Source: Polaromonas glacialis (lineage in GTDB: Bacteria > Pseudomonadota > Gammaproteobacteria > Burkholderiales > Burkholderiaceae_C). From it: 64,000 bases of DNA. Location: the NCBI RefSeq assembly GCF_000709345.1, contig NZ_KL448323.1, positions 3,552,808 through 3,616,807 on the forward strand, read 5' to 3'. Under the pieces are notes generated by a model. It saw nothing but the letters and a program-made list of their open reading frames with translations. It was not told the origin of the DNA and searched no databases. This document shows, in pieces, positions 9,701 through 16,308 of this stretch. Made by a program: the position numbers and the translations under genes. How positions within the stretch are numbered: position 1 is the stretch's first letter; each line of letters begins with the position of its first letter.

Positions 9701-10903
9701 GCCGCCAGCGCGCCGGCCGGGCTGGCCGACGCCATGGGCTACCTGCCCAACGTGATGGCGATACGCGCCAAGGAGCTGAAGGCGCAGGGGCGCAGCCTGC
9801 ACAACGTGGTGGCTGGCGCGAGCCGCGACGGCCTGAACTGGCGCGCCAACATCGACGCCGACGAGCTGGGCGGCTACCTGGAGTTTCGCCAGCCCGGCGC
9901 GCAGGGCGCCGGACGCGTTTTTGCGCGGCTTGCCCGCCTGAGCCTGGCCGCCAGCGAGGCCAGCGAGGTCGAGGCAATCCTCGACGAGCAGCCCGCCAGC
10001 ATTCCGGCGCTCGACATCGTGGTCGAAGACCTGGAACTGCGCGGCAAGAAGCTGGGCCGGGTCGAAATCGAGGCGATCAACCGGGTCGGGGCGCAGGCCG
10101 AGGGCGGCGTGCGCGAGTGGCGGCTGAACAAGTTCAATGTCATCCTGCCCGAGGCCGTGCTGACCGCCACCGGCAACTGGGCGGCCCTGCCCGCCGGTTC
10201 CCGGGCCGCACGGCCTTTGAACGAGCGCCGCCGGGCCAGCATGGACTTCAGGCTGGAGATTGCCGATTCGGGCGAGTTGCTCGGGCGTTTCGGCATGAAG
10301 GGCGTGATCCGGCGCGGCAAGGGAACGCTGCAAGGGCAGGTCGCCTGGATGGGTTCGCCGCTGAGCCTGGACTATCCGAGCCTGAGCGGGGAATTCCATG
10401 TGGACGTCGCGTCCGGCCAGTTCATGAAGGCCGACCCGGGCATCGCCAAGCTGCTGGGCGTGCTCAGCCTGCAGTCCTTGCCGCGCCGGCTGACGCTGGA
10501 CTTCCGCGATGTGTTCTCGCAGGGTTTCGCCTTTGACTTCATTCGCGGCGATGTGACGATACGGCGCGGCGTGGCGCAGACCAACAACCTGCAGATGAGC
10601 GGCGTCAATGCCGCCGTGCTGATGGAAGGCCGCGCCGGCATTGCCGATGAAACGCAGAGCCTCAAGGTGGTCGTGGTGCCCGAGATCAATGCCGGAACGG
10701 CTTCGCTGATTGCCACCGCCATCAATCCGGTGGTCGGCCTGGGGAGCTTTCTGGCACAGATGTTCCTGCGCCGTCCGCTGATGGAGGCGGCCACGCAGGA
10801 ATTCCAGATTGACGGAAGCTGGTACGACCCCATAATCACCAAGGTTGACCGCAAGGCGCGGGCAAAAGCCCAGGCGGCCGAAGCAACCCCGGAGACACGT
10901 TGA
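6704..10903 (+). CDS. yhdP: YhdP family protein (AsmA-like, DUF3971), envelope lipid transport
   Basis: A 1399-aa protein with one N-terminal membrane helix (about residues 24-47, RGLLWLVATAWLLFGLSWGV) and a very long periplasmic beta-rich region typical of AsmA/TamB-like proteins. YhdP in E. coli, with TamB and YdbH, is involved in moving phospholipid to the outer membrane; that role is inferred here from family. The C-terminus keeps the AsmA-like block (YPSLSGEFHVDVASGQFMKA, then SLQSLPRRLTLDFRDVFSQG). I chose the ATG at 6704 over one at 6602 because the longer form would overlap divergent glnE and adds residues before the expected cytoplasmic tail. The downstream amidase starts 3 bases after its stop. 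Confidence 0.92.
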   Translation: MEPIPISPSASPALPSPPSRRLRWIAVALRGLLWLVATAWLLFGLSWGVLHGWIVPRIAEFRPQLEAQASRALGVPVRIGRITGKSLGAMPSFELHDVVLLDAHGREAVRLPHVLGALSPSSLWGLGFEQLVIERPEVDIRRAADGKIFVGGLDVSKDTETGHSAVADWLFSQTEFVVRGGTLRWTDEMRPAPPLALGQVDAVMRNGRHRHLMRLDATPPAEWGERFSLRAIFRQPLLSRRSGDFLNWSGQVYGEFSRVDVSRVQQYAGLEKLGIALNRGQGALRAWSDVSKGKVTGALVDVALRDVDARLGAKLEPLAFNTLAGRVAASQHAGGFDFSTEGLQFSTRDGLQWPGGNLALAHASGSRATPAHTTLKADRLDLAALARIAGRLPLEPSAHALVASLAPRGLVETLDARWQGPLDGPSAFAAKGRVADLSVAALPAATAASGAAAGSGAQAVPGRPGLSGATVDFNLTQDGGQAGVKMVKGALDLPGIFEESRLPLDQLSVQAQWKSAGEKIDLQLRDLKFENADAQGQAQVRWRTDDASAGPPEAGESADRRFPGILDLQGSLSRGDGSRVHRYLPLVLGDEVRHYVQGAVVKGQVSDVKFKVKGPVWHLPFADAALGEFQVSAKVRNGHLVYVPKALQPPGAAPWPALTELNGELLFSRASLDIKVASGKVAGLPGLQLLKGEARIADLEHQPAVEVAVDVKGALSDALGFVNTSPLGAMTEHALAGATASGAADYRFRLRLPIDDIDKSTVEGTVTLPGNDLRFLAQAPLLSQVKGVVNVTDQGFSVAGAQARLLGGEVRIDGGTRSLAPAAGPRTSVAFKAQGTVTADGLRQATELGLAPGVAAHISGSTAYSATLGFRQGMPEVMVSSSLQGMALNLPAPLAKTAEAALPLRFESQLVASSMDAGQRLQDQLSLSIGRVAAISYLRDLSGSGARVVRGSIAVGLDAGESTPAPENGVGAHVNLPVLDLDAWEVILGQATGASVAQPAASAPAGLADAMGYLPNVMAIRAKELKAQGRSLHNVVAGASRDGLNWRANIDADELGGYLEFRQPGAQGAGRVFARLARLSLAASEASEVEAILDEQPASIPALDIVVEDLELRGKKLGRVEIEAINRVGAQAEGGVREWRLNKFNVILPEAVLTATGNWAALPAGSRAARPLNERRRASMDFRLEIADSGELLGRFGMKGVIRRGKGTLQGQVAWMGSPLSLDYPSLSGEFHVDVASGQFMKADPGIAKLLGVLSLQSLPRRLTLDFRDVFSQGFAFDFIRGDVTIRRGVAQTNNLQMSGVNAAVLMEGRAGIADETQSLKVVVVPEINAGTASLIATAINPVVGLGSFLAQMFLRRPLMEAATQEFQIDGSWYDPIITKVDRKARAKAQAAEATPETR

Positions 10904-10905
10904 CC

Positions 10906-11712
10906 ATGAAAATAGCTGCCATTCAGATGGTTTCAGGCACCGGCGTGCAGGCCAACCTGGACGCGGCGCGACTGCTGCTGGCCCAGGCGGCCGGGCAGGG
11001 CGCCGAATTGGCCGTCCTGCCCGAATATTTCTGCGTCATGGGCCTGAAGGACACCGACAAGCTCAAGGTCCGGGAGCAGGCCGGCAGCGGCCTGATCCAG
11101 GACTTTTTGAGCCGCTCGGCGCGCGAATTGGGGATGTGGATTGTGGGCGGCACGCTGCCCACGGCCACCGGCGATGCCGGCCGTGCGCGCAACAGCTCTC
11201 TGGCCTATGCACCCTCGGGCGCCTGCGTTGCGCGCTATGACAAGATCCACCTGTTCAGGTTTGCCCAGGGCGAGGAAGAGCATGACGAAACCCGCGTGCT
11301 CGACCCCGGCACGCAGCCGGTGCGCTTCGAGCTGGCATCGCGCGACGGCCACAGCTACACGGTCGGCCTGAGCGTCTGCTACGACCTGCGCTTTCCCGAG
11401 CTGTACCGCGCCCTGAAGGCCGATGTGCTGCTGGTGCCCAGCGCCTTCACCTACATCACCGGCCAGGCGCACTGGGAGCTGCTGCTGCGCGCCCGGGCGA
11501 TTGAAAACCTGGCCTACGTGGTGGCGGCCGCGCAGGGCGGCGTTCACGAGAACGGACGCCGCACCTGGGGCCACAGCATGGTGGTCGGTCCCTGGGGCGA
11601 GATTCTGGCCGAGCAGGCCGAGGGGCCTGGCGTGGTCATGAGCGAACTGCACGCCGGCCGGCTGCAGGAGGTTCGCCAGCGCCTGCCCGCGCTGAACCAC
11701 CGGGTGCTATGA
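10906..11712 (+). CDS. Carbon-nitrogen hydrolase, nitrilase superfamily (Nit1 / deaminated-glutathione amidase type)
   Basis: A 268-aa cytosolic amidase. The Glu-Lys-Cys catalytic triad is visible: Glu in AVLPEYFCVMG, Lys in ARYDKIHLF, and Cys in GLSVCYDLRFPELYR. The last motif and the length match Nit1/YbeM-type amidases, which repair deaminated glutathione, so that is the preferred reading. The ATG at 10906 follows GGAG by about 11 bases; a TTG two codons upstream overlaps the yhdP stop and is less likely. It probably shares a transcript with yhdP, an order often seen in betaproteobacteria. Confidence 0.93.
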   Translation: MKIAAIQMVSGTGVQANLDAARLLLAQAAGQGAELAVLPEYFCVMGLKDTDKLKVREQAGSGLIQDFLSRSARELGMWIVGGTLPTATGDAGRARNSSLAYAPSGACVARYDKIHLFRFAQGEEEHDETRVLDPGTQPVRFELASRDGHSYTVGLSVCYDLRFPELYRALKADVLLVPSAFTYITGQAHWELLLRARAIENLAYVVAAAQGGVHENGRRTWGHSMVVGPWGEILAEQAEGPGVVMSELHAGRLQEVRQRLPALNHRVL

Positions 11713-11716
11713 GCCG

Positions 11717-13816
11717 ATGGCGTTGAAATCGTCCTGGATTGACGGTTGGGTCAGCCGGCGCGTTTCCCTGTGGCTTCTGCTGCTTGCGCTGGTGACGGCC
11801 CTGATGGGGCTGCTGATCTGGCTGGCCGGACGCTACGAGTCAAGCCTGGTGCAAACCCGGCTTGAGGACAATGCGGCGCAGGCCGTGACCGACATCCGCT
11901 CCGGCCTGAACCGCAACCTTCAGGCGATCCAGGCTCTGCATGCCCGAGAGCGCAGTGTGCAGGAGTGGCAGCTGTCCGCAGGCCAGTTGCTGCACGAGCG
12001 CCGGGAAATGCAGCGGCTGGAGTGGCGCGACGAAGCCCTGGGCGTGAAGGGTTTTGTCGAGACACCGTTTCGCAAATCCGTGTTCGAGCAAATCCAGCGC
12101 GGCAGCGTGCAGGCCGATGTCGCCATGGTATGCAGCGCTGCCCGCCGCATGAGCGGCCCGGCCTATTCGGTCAGCTATTTTTTGCCGCAAGTCGATGGAC
12201 TGGGCCTGGAGGTGAGCGATGCCTGCCTGCCCGTCATGGAATCGGGCCGTCTGACGGGTTATGCCGTGGTCACCTATTCGCTGCAAGGCCTGCTGAGCGA
12301 ACTGGTCAGCCGGCCGCTGTCGCAGCGCGTCGGACTGTCCCTGACCGAGGCCGACGGAACGCGCCTGGCCATGCATGGGACACCGGCGCGCGGAAGCCGG
12401 ACCTTCGTCGCCCGCCAGTTGCTCGACCTGCCGGGCAGCACGATGGTGGTCCGCATGGAAAGCCGGCTCGGCACCCCGGCTTTGTTCCCCAATGTCCTGA
12501 CGGCGCTGGTCACGGCGATGGCGCTGGCCTTGCTCGTCGTGCTGTTCCTGCTGGGCCGGGACATGCGGCGGCGCCTGCAGGCCGAGAACGACCTGGGCGA
12601 GGCGCTGGCCTTTCGCAAGGCCATGGAAAACTCGCTGCTGACGGGCCTGCGCGCCCGGGACCTGCAGGGGCGCATCACCTATGTCAACCCGGCCTTTTGC
12701 AAAATGGTCGGGGCCGAGGCCCGCGAACTGCTCAACCAGAGCATGCCCTCGCCCTACTGGCCGCCCGAACTGGCGGGCGTCTACCAGCGCCGCCAGGAAA
12801 TGCGCCTGGCCGGCAATCACCTGCCCCGGGAGGGGCATGAGTCGGTCTTCATGCGCAAGGACGGCACCCGGTTTCCGGTGCTCATCATGGAGGCGCCGCT
12901 GATCAATGCGGTAGGCAAGCACACCGGCTGGATGAGCGCCATCCTCGATGTCAGCGAGCAGCGCCGCACCGAGGAAATCTCGCGCGCCAGCCAGGACCGG
13001 CTGCAGGCCAGCGCCCGGCTGGCCATGGTCGGCGAAATGGCGTCGCTGCTCAGCCACGAGCTGAACCAGCCGCTGGCGGCCATTTCCAGCTATGCCACCG
13101 GCTCGCTCAACCTTCTGGCGGATGCGTCAGCGGGCGATCAAGCGCCCGATGCGCCGGCCCTGCTAGATGACCTGCGGCTGGCGATGCGCCGCATTGCCGA
13201 GCAGGCCGAGCGCGCCGGCAAGGTGATCAAGAGCGTGCATGACTTTGTGCGCCGCAGCGAGCGGGTGCGCGAGGCGGTCGAGCCGCGCGCGCTGCTCGAC
13301 GCCATCATGCCGCTGGTGATCCTGCAGGCGCGCAAGCTGGGCGTGCGCATCAGCCTGGAAGTCGATGAAACCTGCCCCCCGGTGCTGTGCGACCGCACCA
13401 TGGTCGAACAGGTGCTGCTGAACCTGGCGCGCAACGGCATGCAGGCCATGCAGTGCGGCAACGATGCCGAAACCGCACTGCCAGCATCGCTGCAGCCCGA
13501 AAAAGTGCTGACCTTGCGCATCCGGCCGGCCGCCTCCAATGCGCACAGCCAGTGGGTCGAATTCGCCGTGAGCGACCAGGGCGAAGGTATTTCCGCCGAG
13601 GTGGCCCGGCAGCTGTTCACGCCTTTTTTCACGACCAAGAGGGAAGGCATGGGCCTGGGCCTGAGCCTGTGCCGCACCGTGATCGAGCAGCATGGCGGCT
13701 TTCTCGGCTATGAAAGCGTTCAGCCGCAAGGTACCATTTTCAGTTTTACCCTGCCGGTGGCCGCTGCTTCGCCGGCAGCCGGGGCCGCAATGCAGAACAC
13801 GCCCGGAGAAAGCTGA
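11717..13816 (+). CDS. PAS-domain sensor histidine kinase
   Basis: A 699-aa membrane sensor kinase. The first membrane helix is at about residues 16-38 and the second at about 257-279, enclosing a periplasmic domain of some 215 residues. A PAS domain (about 295-410, ITYVNPAFCKMVGAEARELL) follows. The HisKA box AMVGEMASLLSHELNQPLAA puts the phospho-accepting His near residue 446. The ATPase N-box is NLARNGMQAM and the G2 box is EGMGLGLSLCRTVIEQHGG. The E-L-N-Q-P H-box is the FixL/DctB/TtrS class that pairs with FixJ-type regulators, and the next gene is exactly that (1-bp gap). The signal is unknown; nearby genes give no clue. Confidence 0.93.
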   Translation: MALKSSWIDGWVSRRVSLWLLLLALVTALMGLLIWLAGRYESSLVQTRLEDNAAQAVTDIRSGLNRNLQAIQALHARERSVQEWQLSAGQLLHERREMQRLEWRDEALGVKGFVETPFRKSVFEQIQRGSVQADVAMVCSAARRMSGPAYSVSYFLPQVDGLGLEVSDACLPVMESGRLTGYAVVTYSLQGLLSELVSRPLSQRVGLSLTEADGTRLAMHGTPARGSRTFVARQLLDLPGSTMVVRMESRLGTPALFPNVLTALVTAMALALLVVLFLLGRDMRRRLQAENDLGEALAFRKAMENSLLTGLRARDLQGRITYVNPAFCKMVGAEARELLNQSMPSPYWPPELAGVYQRRQEMRLAGNHLPREGHESVFMRKDGTRFPVLIMEAPLINAVGKHTGWMSAILDVSEQRRTEEISRASQDRLQASARLAMVGEMASLLSHELNQPLAAISSYATGSLNLLADASAGDQAPDAPALLDDLRLAMRRIAEQAERAGKVIKSVHDFVRRSERVREAVEPRALLDAIMPLVILQARKLGVRISLEVDETCPPVLCDRTMVEQVLLNLARNGMQAMQCGNDAETALPASLQPEKVLTLRIRPAASNAHSQWVEFAVSDQGEGISAEVARQLFTPFFTTKREGMGLGLSLCRTVIEQHGGFLGYESVQPQGTIFSFTLPVAAASPAAGAAMQNTPGES

Positions 13817-13817
13817 C

Positions 13818-14444
13818 ATGGAACCGATTCACAATGCCACCGTCTACATCGTTGACGACGACAAGGGCGTGCGCGACGCGCTGGCCTGGCTGCTGCGCTC
13901 CCGGCGGCTGCCCAGCGAGTCGTTTGCCAGCGGCGAAGCCTTTGACGACCGGGTGTCGCACGGCTTCGAGGTGCGCTCGCCGTCCTGCGTGCTGCTCGAT
14001 GTGCGAATGAACGGGCTCAGCGGGCTGGCGATGTTTGAAAAGCTGATCGCCTACGGCCTGCTGCCGACCCTGCCGGTGATTTTCCTGACCGGCCATGCCG
14101 ACGTGCCGACCGCCGTCGATTCGGTCAAGCGCGGCGCCTTCGATTTTTTTGAAAAACCGTTTTCCGACAACGCGCTGGTTGACCGCATCGAGCAGGCGCT
14201 GGCCCAGTCGGCCGCCGCATTGGTCCAGCACAGCCAGGCCACCGGCCTGCGCGCCCAGCAGGACAGCCTGACCGAGCGCGAGCGCGCGGTGATGCAACTG
14301 GTGGTCGAAGGACTGCCGAACAAGCTGGTGGCTGACCAGCTCGACATCAGCGTGCGGACCGTCGAAGTGCACCGCGCCCGGGTTTTTGAGAAAATGGGCG
14401 TCAAGTCGGCGGTCGAGCTGGCCAATCTGCTGCGCAATCTGTAG
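13818..14444 (+). CDS. Response regulator, FixJ/NarL type (LuxR HTH)
   Basis: A 208-aa two-component regulator. The receiver domain has the acidic pocket VDDD (residues 12-15), phospho-acceptor Asp61 in LLDVRM, Thr91 and Lys113 (EKPF). The C-terminal LuxR-type helix-turn-helix is seen in LTERERAVMQLVVEGLPNKL and ISVRTVEVHRARVFEKM. It starts one base after the kinase stop and is the obvious partner. The ATG at 13818 is preceded by GGAG inside the kinase end. Confidence 0.95.
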   Translation: MEPIHNATVYIVDDDKGVRDALAWLLRSRRLPSESFASGEAFDDRVSHGFEVRSPSCVLLDVRMNGLSGLAMFEKLIAYGLLPTLPVIFLTGHADVPTAVDSVKRGAFDFFEKPFSDNALVDRIEQALAQSAAALVQHSQATGLRAQQDSLTERERAVMQLVVEGLPNKLVADQLDISVRTVEVHRARVFEKMGVKSAVELANLLRNL

Positions 14445-14454
14445 CCGATGCGGT

Positions 14455-14598
14455 TTATTTCTTTTCTTCCTCCGGGTCTGGCGCGCGCGCCGATTTGTCC
14501 TTCAGTTCGCCCTTTTCACGGCCCGAAAACATCGTCCACCACACAATGAATACCAGCAGCAGCAGCGCACCCAGCGCTTCAAGTAACAGTAAGGCCAT
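14455..14598 (-). CDS. Small membrane protein, 47 aa, uncharacterised
   Basis: A 47-residue protein starting MALLLLEALGALLLLVFIVW, one membrane helix, followed by a charged cytoplasmic-type tail ending PDPEEEKK. Transcribed upstream of the ATG is AGGAACCAATC, a usable ribosome site. It is convergent with the response regulator (10-bp gap). Its ATG and the mltA ATG share the palindrome CATG at 14596-14599, so the two genes begin on the same four bases on opposite strands. The helix plus charged tail pattern argues for a real gene. Function unknown. Confidence 0.6.
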   Translation of the reverse strand: MALLLLEALGALLLLVFIVWWTMFSGREKGELKDKSARAPDPEEEKK

Positions 14599-15808
14599 GA
14601 TTGGTTCCTGGAAAGCGGCAGCAAGCCTCAAGCGGCCAAGGGGGTTAAGTCCGTTAAGGCCGTCATGGCGCAAGGCGTCGATTATCGCCATCGCCGCCTT
14701 TCTGGCCGCCTGCACCAGCGTGCCTTTGCCGCCCATGTCCACGCCAGGCGGCGCGCCGGTTCCGGCCGGCGTGCGTCCGGGCGATGCGGGGCCGCTGCCG
14801 CCGCCCCGGCTTCTGCAGAAAAGCCGCTGGGTGCCGGTCCAGTGGTCCGAATTGCCGGGTTTTGAGGAAGATTCGCTGTTTGAAGCCTGGAATGCCTGGA
14901 TCAAGAGCTGCGAGCGCCCCGGCCCGGTGTTTGCCCCGCTGTGCGGCGAAGTCCGGCGCCTGAGCATTGCGTCGAGCCAGGAGCAGCGCGCCTGGATGGT
15001 CGCCCGGCTCCAGCCCTACCGCGTCGAATCCCTGCAGGGAAGCGCTGAGGGCTTGCTGACCAGCTACTACGAGCCGGTGCTCAGGGCCAGCCGCCGGCCG
15101 GGCAGCGGCTACGAGGTGCCGGTGTACCGCACGCCGGCCACGCTGGGCAGCCGCAAGCCGTGGTTTTCGCGCCAGGAAATTGACACCCTGCCCGAGGCGC
15201 GCTCTGCGCTGCGGGGTCGCGAGATTGCCTGGGTGGACGACCCGGTCGAGGTGATGTCGCTGCACATCCAGGGTTCGGGCAGGCTGAATATCACCGAGCT
15301 TGATGGTTCCCAGCGCGTCGTCCGGGTGGCGTATGCCGGCTCCAACGAGCAGCCTTTTCGCAGCGTGACCCAGTGGTTGCTCGACCAGGGCGAGGGCAAG
15401 ATGGTTGCGCCCTGGGTCGAATCGACCAAGGCCTGGGCGTTCAGAAACCCCCAGCGCGTACAGCAGATGCTCTGGAGCAACCCGCGCTACACCTTTTTCC
15501 AGGAGCAGCCGCTGAGCGACTTCGACGCCGGCTTCGGCCCCAAGGGCGCGCAGGGCGTGCCGCTGACACCAGGCCGCTCGATTGCCGTCGATCCGGGCAG
15601 CATTCCCTATGGCACGCCGGTCTGGCTGGCCTCGCGCGGCGCCGCCGCCAGCCTGCAAAAGCTGGTGCTGGCGCAGGACACCGGCAGCGCCATCGTTGGC
15701 GCCGTGCGGGCCGATTATTTCGCCGGCACCGGCATCGATGCCGGCCAGCTGGCCTCGCGCGTCAACCAGCCGCTGCGGCTGTGGGCGCTGTGGCCTAAAC
15801 AACATTGA
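14597..15808 (+). CDS. mltA: Membrane-bound lytic murein transglycosylase A
   Basis: A 403-aa outer-membrane lipoprotein that cleaves peptidoglycan glycan strands to anhydromuropeptides. The signal segment SIIAIAAFLAAC gives a lipobox Cys near residue 37. The MltA signature is present: LLTSYYEPVLRASRR, then VEVMSLHIQGSGRLN, and the C-terminal 3D domain SIAVDPGSIPYGTPVWLAS with LAQDTGSAIVGAVRADYFAG, which holds the catalytic Asp region. The ATG at 14597 follows TAAGG; no better in-frame start lies before the signal segment. An MliC-like gene follows 11 bases after the stop. Confidence 0.95.
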   Translation: MIGSWKAAASLKRPRGLSPLRPSWRKASIIAIAAFLAACTSVPLPPMSTPGGAPVPAGVRPGDAGPLPPPRLLQKSRWVPVQWSELPGFEEDSLFEAWNAWIKSCERPGPVFAPLCGEVRRLSIASSQEQRAWMVARLQPYRVESLQGSAEGLLTSYYEPVLRASRRPGSGYEVPVYRTPATLGSRKPWFSRQEIDTLPEARSALRGREIAWVDDPVEVMSLHIQGSGRLNITELDGSQRVVRVAYAGSNEQPFRSVTQWLLDQGEGKMVAPWVESTKAWAFRNPQRVQQMLWSNPRYTFFQEQPLSDFDAGFGPKGAQGVPLTPGRSIAVDPGSIPYGTPVWLASRGAAASLQKLVLAQDTGSAIVGAVRADYFAGTGIDAGQLASRVNQPLRLWALWPKQH

Positions 15809-15819
15809 AAGACACGAAC

Positions 15820-16173
15820 ATGAACAAGATTTTGGGCAAACGCATGGCGTCATGGATGCTGCTGGCAGGCGTCGCGGCACTGGCCGGTTGCGCCGGCCTC
15901 ACAGGTGGCGGGCCGCCGGCCACCGCATCAACCCCGGTGTACCGCTGCGAGCAGGGCCTGCAGTTCACTGTCAGGTTTGTCAATGACACCGCCGTGCTCA
16001 AAGGCGCGCGCGGCGACGACGTGCTGCTGCGCGATGCCGGCGGCCAGGGCGCGCAGACGGTCTACAGCAACCCGCGCCTGCGCGCCGAGTTCGGAATGGG
16101 CGCGGGCGGACGGGAGGCGGCGCTGCAGTATCTGCAGCCGCCGCCGCTGGTGGCGCGCTGCGTGCGCGACTAA
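15820..16173 (+). CDS. MliC-like membrane-bound lysozyme inhibitor lipoprotein
   Basis: A 117-aa lipoprotein; the signal peptide ends in LAGCAG (Cys about 26). The mature part matches the MliC/PliC layout: VYRCEQGLQFTVRFVNDTAV, LLRDAGGQGAQTVYSN, REAALQYL and a final ARCVRD, with two Cys in the positions that form the family disulfide. These proteins inhibit C-type lysozymes in the periplasm. It lies 11 bp after mltA, a lytic enzyme, so both act on the wall. I start at the ATG at 15820 rather than the TTG at 15805. The assignment is from pattern memory, without an alignment. Confidence 0.65.
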   Translation: MNKILGKRMASWMLLAGVAALAGCAGLTGGGPPATASTPVYRCEQGLQFTVRFVNDTAVLKGARGDDVLLRDAGGQGAQTVYSNPRLRAEFGMGAGGREAALQYLQPPPLVARCVRD

Positions 16174-16226
16174 AGGCTTTTGCGCAGGTGCATCCTGCCT
16201 GCGTGCCGGCGGGCCGCGTCACCAAA

Positions 16227-16255
16227 TTGTCATGATTTCTTCACGGTCCTGTCAT
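16227..16255 (+). promoter_or_regulatory. Pho box: three PhoB half-sites in phase
   Basis: TTGTCAT (16227), TCTTCAC (16238) and CTGTCAT (16249) are each 7 bp with 4-bp spacers, giving the 11-bp period of PhoB direct repeats (consensus CTGTCAT). The block ends 53 bp before the phoX ATG. This predicts phosphate-starvation induction. Confidence 0.8.
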
Positions 16256-16308
16256 CGTGCCGACCTACGCTCAGCGGGCTAACCACCTGATCCAACCGAG
16301 GACACACG

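Noticed and set aside
10907..10925. GAAAATAGCTGCC at the start of the amidase gene as a repeat 1 copy
   Set aside because: Only AATAGCTG is shared. There is no TTGCGCA arm or inverted arm, and the codons are the family start MKIAAIQM.
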